Origin: Mycobacterium sp.
Lineage (GTDB): Bacteria; Actinomycetota; Actinomycetes; Mycobacteriales; Mycobacteriaceae
DNA: 50,809 nucleotides
Assembly (NCBI RefSeq): GCF_019247635.1
Contig: NZ_JAFBAR010000095.1
Span: 1 to 50,809 of the forward strand
Direction: 5' to 3'
Positions 21,529 to 31,682 of this stretch are shown piece after piece; position 1 is the first letter of the stretch, and every line of letters begins with the position of its first letter. Made by a program: the position numbers and the translations under genes. The notes beneath the pieces are model-generated. The model was not told the DNA's origin, ran no database searches, and was given only the letters and a program-made list of their open reading frames with translations.

Positions 21529-21918
21529 CTAATCCGCCGTCCGGTTCCGCAGCCGGCCCATGACGCCGCGCACGGCGTGCTCGGTCACCGACAGCGGGGA
21601 CATCATCGTCTCACCCAGGCCCACGATGTAGTCGATCCGCTCGACGATGGCCTCCACCGGCTCGAGCAGCACGATGAGGCGCTTGGCAAGATCGTCCAGA
21701 CTCTCCAGCGTGCCGTCCAGGTGATCCAGGCCGCCTTCCATGCGCTCAACGGTGCCGTTGAGTGCCTTCAGCGACTTGTTCAGCTCTACGAGGGAACTGC
21801 CCAGCCCGTCGAGGACGTCTTCGACCTGCTCAACCGTCTTGTCAGCGTTGAGCGCGGCCTGGGTCAGGGTCTTGATCCGGCTACGCTCGGGTCCGTTGCG
21901 CACGGTTCTGTCTGCCAT
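21529..21918 (-). CDS. Coiled-coil protein of unknown function, Rv1444c-like
   Basis: 129 aa. No catalytic motif. Residues ~18-90 form an almost continuous amphipathic heptad pattern (VEQVEDVLDGLG, LVELNKSLKALN, VERMEGGLDHLDG, LESLDDLAKRL), suggesting a long coiled coil or a lipid-surface helix. The C-terminal part (YIVGLGETMMSPLS) is less polar. It occupies the place of the short hypothetical gene next to devB in M. tuberculosis. ATG 21918 is chosen because a CATAAT box ends 7 nt upstream and no Shine-Dalgarno sequence is seen; an in-frame ATG at 21927 is the alternative. It lies between pgl and the P450 on the same strand. Confidence 0.82.
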   Translation of the reverse strand: MADRTVRNGPERSRIKTLTQAALNADKTVEQVEDVLDGLGSSLVELNKSLKALNGTVERMEGGLDHLDGTLESLDDLAKRLIVLLEPVEAIVERIDYIVGLGETMMSPLSVTEHAVRGVMGRLRNRTAD

Positions 21919-21925
21919 GACGGCC

Positions 21926-21931
21926 ATTATG
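21926..21931 (-). promoter_or_regulatory. -10-like box CATAAT upstream of the coiled-coil gene
   Basis: CATAAT on the minus strand ends 7 nt before the ATG at 21918. It lacks the first T of TANNNT but otherwise resembles a strong -10 box. The 100-bp gap from pgl leaves room for an independent promoter. Confidence 0.4.
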
Positions 21932-22018
21932 ACGTTGCTGGCGAGCGGGGGGTACCCCCTGCTGCCGAGCGGCGAGCCGGCGTGGTTCGCGACGCCGAGT
22001 GCCGCGCCAGCATGACGC

Positions 22019-22762
22019 TCAGTCCGGAAGCTTGGACGCGGCCTCCTGGTCGAGCAGCCAGAGCGTCTTCTCCCGCCCGATGGCGCCGGCCGCCGGTATG
22101 GACACCGGGTCGGCGCCGCCGATCGCGGCGGCCACCGCGTCGGCCTTCGCCGCACCCGAGACCAGCAGCCATACCTCCCTGGAACGCTGAATAGCGGGCA
22201 GTGTCAAAGTGATTCGCTGTGGCGGGGGTTTGGGCGAGTCGTCCACGGCAACCACCAGCCGGGTGGTCTCGCGCACCGCCGGAGTGCCCGGGAACAACGA
22301 GTTGATGTGGCCCTCGGGCCCCGCTCCGAGCAGGTGGACGTCAAAATCCGGTGCCGGCGCCCCAGGTTCGGCGTTGGCGGCCAACACCTGTTCGTAGGCC
22401 AGCGCCGCGGCGTCCAGATCGGAACCGAATTCACCGTCACTGGCGGCCATGGGATGCACCTGGCTCGACGGAATGTCGACGTGATCGAGCAACGCCTCGC
22501 GCGCCTGCTTCTCGTTGCGTTCGTCGTCGTCCTCGGGCACATAGCGGTCATCACCCCAGAACAGATGCACCTGCGACCAGTCGATCTGGGCTTTCCGGTC
22601 GGCGAGGTACCGCAGCAAGGCGATGCCGTTGCCGCCACCGGTGAGCACGATCAGCGCCTTGCCTCTGTCCGCCACCGCGGCCTGAATCGTGTCGACCAAC
22701 CGCTTGCCCGCGGCCTCGACCAAGATGTCGCTGTCCGCGAAAATATCGATGTTTCTGGTCAT
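22019..22762 (-). CDS. pgl: 6-phosphogluconolactonase
   Basis: 247 aa (DevB/Pgl). It hydrolyses 6-phosphogluconolactone, the second step of the oxidative pentose phosphate pathway. Family blocks present are [14 protein letters not shown] near 40, [16 protein letters not shown] near 70, [14 protein letters not shown] near 145 and [10 protein letters not shown] near the C-terminus. The ATG at 22762 overlaps the opcA stop by 4 nt (ATGA). The frame runs upstream to 22846 inside opcA but that extension is noise. Last enzyme of the tkt-tal-zwf-opcA-pgl set. Confidence 0.95.
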   Translation of the reverse strand: MTRNIDIFADSDILVEAAGKRLVDTIQAAVADRGKALIVLTGGGNGIALLRYLADRKAQIDWSQVHLFWGDDRYVPEDDDERNEKQAREALLDHVDIPSSQVHPMAASDGEFGSDLDAAALAYEQVLAANAEPGAPAPDFDVHLLGAGPEGHINSLFPGTPAVRETTRLVVAVDDSPKPPPQRITLTLPAIQRSREVWLLVSGAAKADAVAAAIGGADPVSIPAAGAIGREKTLWLLDQEAASKLPD

Positions 22763-23670
22763 AGGTACTGCACTTTCTTGATGCCCTCCAGCGCCGCCAG
22801 GTAGATCCCGTCGGAGTCGAGCCGACGCAGGTCCTCTGCCAAGCACTCACCGGTTACCCTGCGCGCCAACGGAACAAGGGCGTCGGGCTTGGCGGTCCGA
22901 CTCAGGGTGGCCGTTACCCCTTCCTGGGGTCGGCTGAGTCCGATGGTCTCGCTCTTGCGCACCAATTCGACTTTGAGATCGCCGACCGCGCGGCGCACCG
23001 GCCCGTCGATGCGGCTGGCCAGCCAGCCCGCCAAGATGTCGAGCGCCGGCTCGGTCTTCAACCCGGAGACCAGTGCCGAGTCGATCGGCTCGTGCGGCGG
23101 CAGGTCCACCGCGGATGTCAACAGCGCCCGCCAGTAGGTGATCCGGGCCCAGGCCAGGTCCGTATCGCCGGCGGTGTACCCCGGCAGCCGGCTGGTGATC
23201 GCGGCCAACGGGTCGACGGCATTGGTGGCGTCGGTGATGCGCCGAATTGCCAACTTGCCCAACGGATCCTGGGCCGGTACCGCCGGAGCGATGTCGGGCC
23301 ACCATGCCACCACCGGGATGTCGGGAAGCAGGAAGGGGACGACGACACTATCCGCGTGCTTGGACAGCGGCCCGGACAGCCGCAGCACCACAACCTCGCC
23401 CGCACCGGCGTCGCCGCCGACGCGGATCTGCGCGTCCAGGCGCGGATCGTCGGCGTACGGATCGCCGCGCGTGGTGACGATGATGCGGCTGGGATGCTCG
23501 TGGCTGGCGTCATTGGCGGCTTCGATGGATTCTTCGAGCACGGCATCGCTGTCCGGGGCGATGATCAGCGTCAAGACCCGGCCCATCGTAACGATGCCGG
23601 CTTTTTCGCGCATTTCGTCGAGTTTCTTGTTGACCGCCGTGGTGGCGGTGTCAGGCAGTTCGACGATCAC
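22759..23670 (-). CDS. opcA: Glucose-6-phosphate dehydrogenase assembly protein OpcA
   Basis: 303 aa, the usual length. OpcA is needed for assembly or activation of glucose-6-phosphate dehydrogenase in cyanobacteria and actinobacteria. It lacks classic motifs, but the sequence ([38 protein letters not shown]) and its place between zwf and pgl identify it. GTG start with an AGGAGG Shine-Dalgarno sequence about 10 nt upstream. The 60-bp spacer from zwf carries short direct repeats. Confidence 0.94.
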   Translation of the reverse strand: MIVELPDTATTAVNKKLDEMREKAGIVTMGRVLTLIIAPDSDAVLEESIEAANDASHEHPSRIIVTTRGDPYADDPRLDAQIRVGGDAGAGEVVVLRLSGPLSKHADSVVVPFLLPDIPVVAWWPDIAPAVPAQDPLGKLAIRRITDATNAVDPLAAITSRLPGYTAGDTDLAWARITYWRALLTSAVDLPPHEPIDSALVSGLKTEPALDILAGWLASRIDGPVRRAVGDLKVELVRKSETIGLSRPQEGVTATLSRTAKPDALVPLARRVTGECLAEDLRRLDSDGIYLAALEGIKKVQYL

Positions 23671-23734
23671 CTGCGCGGTTCCTCCTCACTTGCGCGGATC
23701 ACCTGCGCCGCCCCTCGCCACTGGCGCGGATCAC
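23665..23734. repeat. Interleaved short direct repeats between zwf and opcA
   Basis: GATCACCTGCGC occurs at 23665-23676 and again at 23697-23708, and GCGCGGATCAC at 23692-23702 and 23724-23734. They span the opcA start, its Shine-Dalgarno sequence and the zwf stop. They may be chance slippage products. Confidence 0.45.
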
Positions 23735-25284
23735 GGCCGGCGCCATTCGCGGCCGGTGCGGCGCAACATCTCGAAGGCCGAATCCGGACCCCACGTGCCC
23801 GCTCCGTAGGGATCCGGCTTGCCGTGTGAAGCCCAGTATTCGAGTGCGGGATCCAATATCTCCCAAGCCAATTCGACCTCCTCGTTGACCGGAAACAGGG
23901 AGGGCTCGCCGAGCAGTACGTCGAGGATCAGCCGCTCGTAGGCCTCGGGCGATTCCTCGGCGAAGGCCGAGCCGTAGGAGAAGTCCATGTTGACGTCGCG
24001 CACCTCCATCGCGGTGCCCGGCACCTTGGACCCGAAGCGCAACGTGATTCCCTCATCCGGCTGCACCCGGATGACCATCGCGTTGGTGCCCAGCTCGTCG
24101 GTCATGGTGGCGTCGAAGGGCAGATGCGGTGCGCGTTTGAAAACCAGAGCGATTTCGGTCACCCTGCGGCCCAAGCGTTTTCCGGTCCGCAGGTAGAACG
24201 GCACCCCGGCCCAGCGTCGCGTGTCGACCTCGAGCGTGATGGCGGCGAAAGTTTCGGTGGTGGAGTCCTTGGAGAATCCCTCCTCGTCGAGCAGCCCGAC
24301 CACTTTCTCGCCGCCCTGCCACCCGCCGGTGTACTGGCCTCGGCTGGTGGTTTCATCCAGCGGCTCCGCGAGTCGCGTCGCCGAGAGCACTTTGATCTTC
24401 TCGGCCTGCAGCGAGGACGGCTTGAAGCTGACGGGCTCTTCCATCGCGGTCAGCGCCAGCAGTTGCATGAGGTGGTTCTGGATGACGTCGCGGGCCGCAC
24501 CGATGCCGTCGTAATAGCCGGCCCGTCCGCCCAGCCCGATGTCTTCGGCCATGGTGATCTGCACGTGGTCGACGTAGTGTGCGTTCCAGATCGGGTCGAA
24601 CAGCTGGTTGGCGAACCGCAACGCCAAGACGTTCTGCACGGTCTCTTTGCCCAGATAGTGGTCGATGCGGAACACTGCCTCTTCGGGGAAGACGGCGTTG
24701 ACGGTCTTGTTCAGCTCCTGCGCGCTGGTCAGGTCGTGCCCGAATGGCTTCTCGATGACCACCCGGCTCCACCGCTCGCCCTGCGGCCGGGCCAGTCCGG
24801 ACTTGTGCAACTTCTCGCACACCAAGGGAAACGACTTCGGCGGGATCGCCAGATAGAAGACGTGGTTGCCGCCGGTGCCGCGCTCGGCGTCCAGCTTGTC
24901 CAGCGTCTCGGCGAGCCCGCCGAACGCCTCGTCGTCATCGAAAGAGCCTGGAACGAAACGGAATCCCTCAGCCAGCCGGTCCCAGTTGGCCTGCCGAAAC
25001 GGGGTCCGGCAGTGCTCCTTGACGGCTTTGTAGACCACGTCGCCGAAATCCTGGGTGGTCCAGTCCCGACGGGCGAATCCCACCAGAGAGAACGACGGGG
25101 GCAGCAGCCCGCGGTTGGCCAGGTCGTAGACGGCCGGCATCACCTTTTTGCGGGCCAGATCGCCCGTGACACCGAAGATCACCATGCCGCACGGGCCCGC
25201 GATCCGCGGAAGCCGCTTGTCCTGTTTGTCTCGTAATGGGTTGTGCCACTGGGCGGCCTGGGCCGCGGCGCGGGCTGGGCTCAT
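23731..25284 (-). CDS. zwf: Glucose-6-phosphate 1-dehydrogenase
   Basis: 517 aa. It oxidises glucose-6-phosphate to 6-phosphogluconolactone with NADP, the entry to the pentose phosphate pathway. The dinucleotide-binding motif [10 protein letters not shown] is near residues 38-47, the substrate/catalytic block [13 protein letters not shown] near 210, and KPFGHD near 178. The length and the neighbour opcA match the zwf2 (Rv1447c) type. The ATG overlaps the tal stop by 4 nt, so it is translationally coupled. Confidence 0.97.
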   Translation of the reverse strand: MSPARAAAQAAQWHNPLRDKQDKRLPRIAGPCGMVIFGVTGDLARKKVMPAVYDLANRGLLPPSFSLVGFARRDWTTQDFGDVVYKAVKEHCRTPFRQANWDRLAEGFRFVPGSFDDDEAFGGLAETLDKLDAERGTGGNHVFYLAIPPKSFPLVCEKLHKSGLARPQGERWSRVVIEKPFGHDLTSAQELNKTVNAVFPEEAVFRIDHYLGKETVQNVLALRFANQLFDPIWNAHYVDHVQITMAEDIGLGGRAGYYDGIGAARDVIQNHLMQLLALTAMEEPVSFKPSSLQAEKIKVLSATRLAEPLDETTSRGQYTGGWQGGEKVVGLLDEEGFSKDSTTETFAAITLEVDTRRWAGVPFYLRTGKRLGRRVTEIALVFKRAPHLPFDATMTDELGTNAMVIRVQPDEGITLRFGSKVPGTAMEVRDVNMDFSYGSAFAEESPEAYERLILDVLLGEPSLFPVNEEVELAWEILDPALEYWASHGKPDPYGAGTWGPDSAFEMLRRTGREWRRP

Positions 25285-26399
25285 TTGGTGGCTTTGTCCA
25301 GCTGCGCCTGAGTGGCCTCGAGAAGCTCCTTCCAGGATGCTTCGAACTTCTCCACACCTTCGTTTTCCAGCACGAGGAAGACGTCGGTCAGGTCGATCCC
25401 GACCGCGTCCAGTTTGTCGAACACCGCCTGGGCGTCCGCGGCGGTGCCGCTCACGGTGTCACCGGTGACCTCGCCGTGATCGGCGACGGCGTCAATTGTC
25501 TTCTCCGGCATGGTGTTCACCGTGTTCGGGGCGACCAATTCGGTGACGTAGAGGGTGTCGGAGTAGTCAGGGTTCTTGACGCCGGTGGACGCCCACAGCG
25601 GCCGCTGCACCCGGGCGCCGTCGGCCTTGAGCGCCTGGTAGCGATCGCCGCCCTCGAACACCTCTTGGTAGGCCGCGTAGGCGAGCCGGGCGTTGGCCAC
25701 CCCGGCCTGACCGCGCAGCGCGAGCGCCTCCTCGGAGTCGATCTTCTCCAGCCGCTTGTCGACTTCGGTGTCCACGCGGGATACGAAAAACGATGCTACA
25801 GAATGGATTTTGGACAGGTCGTGGCCGGCCTCCCGCGCCTTTTCCAACCCGGCCAGATACGCATCCATCACCGCGCGGTGCCGCTCGACCGAGAAGATCA
25901 GCGTGACGTTGACCGAAATCCCTTCGGCCAGCACGGCGGTGATCGCCGGCAGGCCGTCCTCGGTCGCCGGGATCTTAATGAACAGGTTCGGCCGGTCGAC
26001 GATCTTCCACAGCTCGACGGCCTGGGCGATGGTTTTGTCGGCATCGTGCGCCATCCTGGGGTCGACCTCGATCGACACCCGCCCGTCCACTCCGTCCGAC
26101 GCCTCCCACTGCGGGGCCAGCACGTCGCACGCGCTGCGCACGTCGTCGGTCGTGACCGTCCGGATGGTGGCCTCGACGTCGGCGCCGCGCTCGGCCAGCT
26201 CGGCGAGCTGCGCGTTGTAGGCGTCACCTTCCGAGAGCGCGGCCTGAAAGATCGACGGGTTGGTAGTCACGCCGACGACGCTCTTGGTGTCGATCAGCTC
26301 CTGTAAATTACCTGATTTCAACCGATCCCGGGACAGGTCGTCCAGCCACACCGATACTCCCGCGGCGCTGAGTGCGGCGAGGTTAGGATTCTGAGTCAT
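25281..26399 (-). CDS. tal: Transaldolase
   Basis: 372 aa, transaldolase of the actinobacterial long type. It moves a dihydroxyacetone unit between sugar phosphates in the non-oxidative pentose phosphate pathway. The Schiff-base Lys lies in [11 protein letters not shown] near residue 140. The N-terminal [12 protein letters not shown] and [11 protein letters not shown] blocks are diagnostic. Shine-Dalgarno AAAGGAAG lies shortly upstream of the ATG. It begins 15 bp after the tkt stop and overlaps zwf. Confidence 0.97.
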   Translation of the reverse strand: MTQNPNLAALSAAGVSVWLDDLSRDRLKSGNLQELIDTKSVVGVTTNPSIFQAALSEGDAYNAQLAELAERGADVEATIRTVTTDDVRSACDVLAPQWEASDGVDGRVSIEVDPRMAHDADKTIAQAVELWKIVDRPNLFIKIPATEDGLPAITAVLAEGISVNVTLIFSVERHRAVMDAYLAGLEKAREAGHDLSKIHSVASFFVSRVDTEVDKRLEKIDSEEALALRGQAGVANARLAYAAYQEVFEGGDRYQALKADGARVQRPLWASTGVKNPDYSDTLYVTELVAPNTVNTMPEKTIDAVADHGEVTGDTVSGTAADAQAVFDKLDAVGIDLTDVFLVLENEGVEKFEASWKELLEATQAQLDKATK

Positions 26400-26414
26400 C
26401 TGAATCTTCCTTTC

Positions 26415-28505
26415 TCAGTTATCCAGAGCTCGTTCCGCGGCGTCTGCCACGGCTTCTGCGGTGAAGCCGAATTCACGGAACAAAGTTTTGGCGTCCGCCG
26501 ATTCCCCGTAATGTTCGAGGGACACGATCTCCCCGGTGTCGCCGACCAGCTTGTGCCAGGACTGCGCGACGCCGGCCTCGACAGCGACCCGCGCGGACAC
26601 CGACGGGGGCAGCACGCTGTCGCGGTAGTCATCGGGTTGGGACTCGAACCACTCCACACACGGCATTGACACCACCCGCGCGACGATGTCCTTGTCCGCC
26701 AACAACTTCTGTGCCTCGACGGCAAGCTGGACCTCGGAGCCGGTGGCGATCAGGACGACGTCGGGTTCGTCCCCGCCGTCATCGCCCAAGATGTAGCCGC
26801 CCCGGGTGACGCCCTCCATGTCGGTGCCCTCCAGCACCGGCACATTCTGCCGGGTCAGGATCAAGCCAACCGGACCGCTGCCGTTGCCGCGGGCCAGCAC
26901 CGTCCGCCACGCGTAGGCGGTCTCGTTAGGGTCGGCCGGGCGCACCACCGACAGGTTGGGGATCGCGCGCAGCGCCGACAGGTGCTCGATCGGCTGGTGG
27001 GTGGGGCCGTCCTCGCCCAGGCCGATCGAGTCGTGCGTCCATACGTAGATCGTGTCGATGTCCATCAATGACGCCAACCGCACCGCCGGACGCATGTAGT
27101 CGGAGAACTGCAGGAACGTGCCACCGTAGGCCCGGGTGGGCCCGTGCAGCACGATGCCGGACAGGATGGCACCCATCGCGTGCTCGCGAACACCGAAATG
27201 CAGCGTGCGTCCGTACCAGTGCGCGGTGTAGTCCTTAGTCGAAATCGACGGCGGCCCAAAGGAATCCGCGCCCTTGATGGTGGTGTTGTTGCTGCCGGCG
27301 AGGTCGGCCGAACCGCCCCACAGCTCCGGAAGCTTCGGTCCCAGCGCGTTGAGGACCTCGTTGGACGCCTTTCGGGTCGCCATGGCGTCGGATCCGGGCT
27401 CCCAGTGCGGCAGGTCGGCATCCCACCCGTCGGGCAATTCCTCTGCCGTCAACCGATCCAGCAGCGCCTTGCGTTCCGGCTCACGCTGCGCCCACGCCTC
27501 GAACTCCGGCTGCCACTTCTCGTGCGCTTCCCGGCCCCGGTCCACCAGCTTGCGGGTGTGCGCGAGGACGTCGTCGCGGACCTCGAAGCTCTTGTCGGGG
27601 TCGAATCCCAGGATCTTCTTGACCGCCGCGACCTCCTCGTCGCCGAGGGCCGCCCCGTGCGCCTTGCCGGTGTTCATCAGGTTGGGCGCCGGGTAGCCGA
27701 TGATGGTGCGCAGCGAGACGAACGACGGGCGGTCGGTCTCGGCTTTGGCGTTGGCGATCGCCTCCTCGATCGCGACCACGTTCTCGCCGCCCTCCACCTC
27801 CTGCACGTGCCAGCCATAGGCGCGGTAGCGGGCCGCGGTGTCCTCGCACAGCGCGATGTTGGTGTCGTCCTCGATCGAGATCTGGTTGTGGTCGTAGAAC
27901 ACGATGAGGTTGCCCAGCTGCTGCACGGCCGCCAGCGACGACGCCTCCGAGGTCACCCCTTCTTCGATGTCTCCGTCGGAGGCGATCACGTAGATGTGGT
28001 GGTCGAAGGGGCTTTCGCCGGGAGCGGCGTCCGGGTCGAATAGGCCGCGCTCGTACCGCGCCGCCATCGCCATGCCGACCGCGGAGGCCAGACCCTGGCC
28101 CAACGGTCCGGTGGTGATCTCAACTCCCTTGGTGTGCCTGAACTCTGGGTGCCCCGGCGTCTTGGAGCCCCAGGTACGCAGCGACTCGATGTCGGATAGT
28201 TCCAGACCGAAGCCGCCGAGGTAGAGCTGCAAATACAGGGTGAGGCTGCTGTGGCCGGCTGACAGCACGAACCGGTCGCGGCCCAGCCAGTGGCTGTCGC
28301 TGGGGTCGTGGCGCATTGCGCGCTGGAACAGCGTGTAGGCCAGGGGGGCGAGACTCATCGCCGTTCCGGGGTGCCCGTTGCCGACGTTTTGCACGGCGTC
28401 TGCGGCGAGCACCCGGACGGTGTCAACAGCAACCGAATCGATCTCGGTCCAGTCGTCAGGATGACGGGGTTGGGTGAGGGTGGAGATCTCTTCGAGTGTG
28501 GTCAC
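26415..28505 (-). CDS. tkt: Transketolase
   Basis: 696 aa, thiamine-diphosphate enzyme transferring two-carbon units between sugar phosphates. It shows the TPP/Mg motif [13 protein letters not shown] near residue 166 running to FYDHNQ, the N-terminal [12 protein letters not shown] block near 44-55, and the pyrimidine-domain [15 protein letters not shown] near 490. GTG start with AAGGACT ~10 nt upstream. It is the first gene of the five-gene pentose phosphate operon. A possible -10 TAGGGT lies at 28558-28553 in the gap to the divergent ctaB. Confidence 0.97.
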   Translation of the reverse strand: MTTLEEISTLTQPRHPDDWTEIDSVAVDTVRVLAADAVQNVGNGHPGTAMSLAPLAYTLFQRAMRHDPSDSHWLGRDRFVLSAGHSSLTLYLQLYLGGFGLELSDIESLRTWGSKTPGHPEFRHTKGVEITTGPLGQGLASAVGMAMAARYERGLFDPDAAPGESPFDHHIYVIASDGDIEEGVTSEASSLAAVQQLGNLIVFYDHNQISIEDDTNIALCEDTAARYRAYGWHVQEVEGGENVVAIEEAIANAKAETDRPSFVSLRTIIGYPAPNLMNTGKAHGAALGDEEVAAVKKILGFDPDKSFEVRDDVLAHTRKLVDRGREAHEKWQPEFEAWAQREPERKALLDRLTAEELPDGWDADLPHWEPGSDAMATRKASNEVLNALGPKLPELWGGSADLAGSNNTTIKGADSFGPPSISTKDYTAHWYGRTLHFGVREHAMGAILSGIVLHGPTRAYGGTFLQFSDYMRPAVRLASLMDIDTIYVWTHDSIGLGEDGPTHQPIEHLSALRAIPNLSVVRPADPNETAYAWRTVLARGNGSGPVGLILTRQNVPVLEGTDMEGVTRGGYILGDDGGDEPDVVLIATGSEVQLAVEAQKLLADKDIVARVVSMPCVEWFESQPDDYRDSVLPPSVSARVAVEAGVAQSWHKLVGDTGEIVSLEHYGESADAKTLFREFGFTAEAVADAAERALDN

Positions 28506-28784
28506 AGGCTTCAGTCCTTGGGCGGCCGATGGTCGTAGCGCTGATCAATCTCACCCTAGTGCGCGGGCGCGGGCTCGTGCAGAGCAGGACTTTGGGTTAC
28601 CCGTCAAGAGCCGCCGTAAAAACAATGGGAGTTGGTCGCCTAAGCTTGGCAACCGCACATGTCGTCAGTGCTGTCGTCTTGGAAAATCGCTGTGAATAGA
28701 CCCTATGGGCTGGCCACTGCGGGTCCGCGGTCTACCATCGGCTGTAGTAGATGCTGCGCGGCTGCGACCTCGAGGAGTTATTGC

Positions 28785-29699
28785 GTGAGCGTTCGCGGGC
28801 GCGTCGCGCCAAATCGGGCAATCCGCACCGTTCTGGCGTACCTGGCGCTGACGAAGCCGCGGGTCATCGAGCTGCTGCTGGTCACCGCCATTCCCGCGAT
28901 GCTGCTCGCTGACCGCGGCGCCGTGCATCCGCTGCTGATCCTCAACACGCTGATCGGCGGCATGATGGCCGCGGGGGGCGCCAACACGCTCAACTGTGTG
29001 GCCGACGCCGATATCGACAAGGTGATGAAGCGGACCGCACGACGGCCGCTGGCACGCGAAGCGGTGCCCACGCGCAACGCCCTGGTCTTCGGCCTGGTCC
29101 TGAGCGTCGGCTCGGTCTTCTGGCTGTGGTGGACGACCAACTTGCTGTCGGGCCTGCTGGCGCTGGTCACCATCGCGTTCTATGTGTTCGTCTACACGTT
29201 GCTGCTCAAGCGTCGGACGTCGCAAAACGTGGTGTGGGGCGGCGCGGCGGGCTGCATGCCGGTGATGATCGGCTGGTCGGCGATCACCGGAACCATCGGC
29301 TGGCCGGCGTTGGCCATGTTCGCGATCATCTTCTTCTGGACGCCGCCGCACACCTGGGCGCTGGCGATGCGGTACAAGGACGACTACAAGGAGGCCGGCG
29401 TCCCGATGTTGCCGGCCGTGGCGACGGAGCGTGTGGTCACCAAGCAGATCCTGATCTACACCTGGCTGACGGTGTCGGCGACGCTCGTGCTGGCGCTGGC
29501 GACGGGATGGCTCTACGCGGCGGTCGCGTTGGTGGCCGGGATGTGGTTCCTGGCGATGGCCCACCAGCTCTACGCGGGGGTGCGTGCCGGCGAGGCGGTC
29601 AAGCCGCTGCGGTTGTTCCTGCAATCGAACAACTACCTGGCGCTGGTGTTCTGCGCCCTGGCGGTCGACTCGGCGATGGCGCTACCGAGATTGTTTTAG
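28785..29699 (+). CDS. ctaB: Protoheme IX farnesyltransferase (heme O synthase)
   Basis: 304 aa, UbiA-family membrane prenyltransferase that adds farnesyl to heme b to make heme O for cytochrome aa3 oxidase. The prenyl-diphosphate-binding Asp-rich block is [15 protein letters not shown] near residues 73-87, followed by RPLAREAVP. The second conserved loop is [14 protein letters not shown] near 202-215. About eight or nine membrane segments. I chose the GTG at 28785 because GAGGAG lies 7 nt upstream and VRGRVAP matches the family start; the upstream open frame to 28659 is not protein-like. A TACCAT (28733-28738) could be its -10 box. CtaA, the next enzyme of heme A synthesis, is encoded 2 kb away. 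Confidence 0.95.
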   Translation: MSVRGRVAPNRAIRTVLAYLALTKPRVIELLLVTAIPAMLLADRGAVHPLLILNTLIGGMMAAGGANTLNCVADADIDKVMKRTARRPLAREAVPTRNALVFGLVLSVGSVFWLWWTTNLLSGLLALVTIAFYVFVYTLLLKRRTSQNVVWGGAAGCMPVMIGWSAITGTIGWPALAMFAIIFFWTPPHTWALAMRYKDDYKEAGVPMLPAVATERVVTKQILIYTWLTVSATLVLALATGWLYAAVALVAGMWFLAMAHQLYAGVRAGEAVKPLRLFLQSNNYLALVFCALAVDSAMALPRLF

Positions 29700-29842
29700 C
29701 GCGGCCCGGGGTCGCCGTTAGTGCCACCGCGACGGGAGCTGACGCGTGCTGGCGTTCGAAGTGCCAACGGCGCCAACGATTTCGAGCGGAACCACGCTTG
29801 AACGCAGGGCCCGATGTTGTCCCGGCACGTGACACCAGGGCG

Positions 29843-30829
29843 TCAGCCGTGCCCCTCGGGCAGCAGCACGATGGAGCCGGACGTTTTGCGGCCGTGCAGG
29901 TCCGCGTGGGCGCGGGCGGCGTCGGCCAGCGGATACCGGCCGCCGACCTCGATGCTCACGGCCCCGCTGCCGATCACCTCGAATAATTCGCTTGCCCGCC
30001 AGGTGAACTCCTCGCCGGTGCGGATGAAGTGCGCCAGCGACGGCCGGGTGAGATACACCGACCCGGCGTGGTTGAGCCGCTGCGGGTCGACGGGCGGGAC
30101 GGGTCCGCTGGACGCCCCGAACAGCGCCAGCGTGCCGCGCACGGCCAGGCTGGCCAGGCTGGCGTCGAAGGTGGTGGCACCCACGCCGTCGTATACCGCG
30201 GCAACGCCGGCGCCGTCGGTCAGGGCGCGAATCTTGCCGCCGAACTCGGCGGCGTCCTCGGGGTAGGGGAGCACCTCGGCGGCGCCGGCGCGCCGGGACA
30301 GCCGCTCCTTGTCCGGCGTCGACACGGTGGTGATCACCCGCACGCCCAGGTGCGTGGCCCACTGCGTCAGGATCAACCCGACGCCCCCGGCCCCGGCGTG
30401 GAACAGCACGGCGTCGCCGCTTTGCACGGGATACACCGACTTGAGCAGGTAGTGCGTGGTCAGCCCCTTCAGCAGCACCGACGCCGCCACGTCGGACGCC
30501 ACGCCGTCGGGTACCTTGGCGGTCAAAAACGCTGGGGCGGTGCAGAATTCGGCGTAACCTCCGTTGGCCGAGGCGCTGACCACCCGGTCGCCGACGGCGA
30601 AGCCGCGGGTGCCCTCGCCCGCGTCGACAACCGTGCCGCAGGCTTCGGAGCCCAGGACGAACGGCAACTCGCGCGGGTACTGCCCCGACCGGAAGTAGGT
30701 GTCGATGAAGTTCACGCCGATGGCCTCGGTCTTGATCAGCAGCTCGCCGTGAGCGGGTTCGGGTTGCGGGGTCTCGGCATAGCGTAGGACTTCCGGGCCG
30801 CCGGTTTGGCTGACTTCGATCGCGTGCAT
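29843..30829 (-). CDS. qor: Quinone oxidoreductase, zinc-independent MDR family
   Basis: 328 aa, NADPH:quinone oxidoreductase of the medium-chain dehydrogenase superfamily. The N-terminal GroES-like domain includes GVNFIDTYFRSGQYP and VLGSEACGTV. The Rossmann nucleotide loop is HAGAGGVGLILTQW near residues 150-163. The catalytic zinc Cys/His ligands of alcohol dehydrogenases are absent, as expected. I start it at ATG 30829 (MHAIEVSQTGGPEV); the frame continues to 31036 but only as the antisense of the neighbour. A CATGAT -10-like box ends 6 nt upstream, overlapping the opposite promoter. Converges on ctaB across 143 bp in which I see no gene. Confidence 0.93.
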   Translation of the reverse strand: MHAIEVSQTGGPEVLRYAETPQPEPAHGELLIKTEAIGVNFIDTYFRSGQYPRELPFVLGSEACGTVVDAGEGTRGFAVGDRVVSASANGGYAEFCTAPAFLTAKVPDGVASDVAASVLLKGLTTHYLLKSVYPVQSGDAVLFHAGAGGVGLILTQWATHLGVRVITTVSTPDKERLSRRAGAAEVLPYPEDAAEFGGKIRALTDGAGVAAVYDGVGATTFDASLASLAVRGTLALFGASSGPVPPVDPQRLNHAGSVYLTRPSLAHFIRTGEEFTWRASELFEVIGSGAVSIEVGGRYPLADAARAHADLHGRKTSGSIVLLPEGHG

Positions 30830-30834
30830 GTGGC

Positions 30835-30841
30835 TATCATG
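30835..30841. promoter_or_regulatory. Overlapping divergent -10 boxes between qor and the ATP-grasp-like gene
   Basis: On + TATCAT (30835-30840) ends 8 nt before ATG 30849. On - CATGAT (30841 to 30836) ends 6 nt before ATG 30829. The two start codons are only 19 bp apart, leaving no room for leaders or Shine-Dalgarno sequences. Both genes would be leaderless and their polymerases would compete for the same few bases. Confidence 0.5.
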
Positions 30842-30848
30842 CCGGGAC

Positions 30849-31682
30849 ATGAAGCTTGCCCGCCCGGATGTCTTCCATCCGCGGATTGTGTTGGCGGGTT
30901 GCCCAAACCAGGTGACCGGCGACGGTGACGACGCGGGGCTGGTGGCCGCGTTGCGCGGGCGCGGCCTGCACGCGCATTGGTTGTCGTGGGACGCCCCGGA
31001 AGTCAGCCGCGCCGATCTGGTGATACTTCGCGCCACCCGGGATTACGCCGGGCGGCTCGACGAGTTTTTGTCCTGGACTAGCGGTGTGCGAAACCTGCTG
31101 AACCCGCCCGCCGTCGTCGCCTGGAACGTCCACCGGCGCTACCTGGAAGACCTGGCGGATCGCGGGGTGCCGACGGTGGCGGGTGAGGTGTGCGCGCCCG
31201 GCGAGCGCGTCGAGTTGCCGGGCACGGGCCGGGTCTTCGTCAGCCCGACGGTCGGCACCGGGACGCGGTGTTTCAGCAGCAGGTCCGCAGCCGCCGCGTA
31301 TATCTCGGAAGCGGGCCGCAGCGTGTGGGTCCAGGCCGGTGGTTCGGAACCACAAACCGTGTTGGTGTTCCTGGGCGGTGAACCGTCGCATGCCTTCACC
31401 GCGCAGGGCGACGACGCGCTGCGGCAGGGCGAGCCCGACTTCGAGATCTGGGATGTGGGCGCCGCCGCGCTGGCGGCCGCGGGCGACCCGGCCGAGTTGC
31501 TCTATGCGCGGGTCCATCTGCTCGGTAGCCGGGTATTGGAACTGCAATTGGTGGACCCGTCGCTGGATTGGGGGCGGCTGGACGTCGACACCCGCGACTT
31601 GGCCCAGCGCCGGTTCGCGCTCTGCGTGGAGTCAGCTTTGGAGCGGTTCGGGCTCGGCCCGTTCTCGCATCGACGCCCATAG
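30849..31682 (+). CDS. ATP-grasp-like protein of unknown function, Rv1455-like
   Basis: 277 aa. The N-terminal pattern (DDAGLVAALRGRGLHAHWLSWD, VILRATRDYAGRLDEFLSW, NPPAVVAWNVHRRYLEDLADRGVPTV) closely resembles the N-terminal part of bacterial ATP-grasp ligases related to glutathione synthetase. GGEPSHAFTAQGDD near 182 corresponds to the conserved GGxxSHA loop. The metal-binding acidic residues of an active ATP-grasp are hard to place, so it may be a degenerate or divergent member. ATG 30849 is preferred over ATG 30828 because of the leaderless TATCAT promoter. Its end overlaps the convergent ctaA by 51 bp. Confidence 0.8.
   Translation: MKLARPDVFHPRIVLAGCPNQVTGDGDDAGLVAALRGRGLHAHWLSWDAPEVSRADLVILRATRDYAGRLDEFLSWTSGVRNLLNPPAVVAWNVHRRYLEDLADRGVPTVAGEVCAPGERVELPGTGRVFVSPTVGTGTRCFSSRSAAAAYISEAGRSVWVQAGGSEPQTVLVFLGGEPSHAFTAQGDDALRQGEPDFEIWDVGAAALAAAGDPAELLYARVHLLGSRVLELQLVDPSLDWGRLDVDTRDLAQRRFALCVESALERFGLGPFSHRRP

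Noticed and set aside
24124..25236. 370-codon open frame on + opposite zwf
   Set aside because: Shadow of the conserved zwf gene; no ribosome site or family-like sequence.
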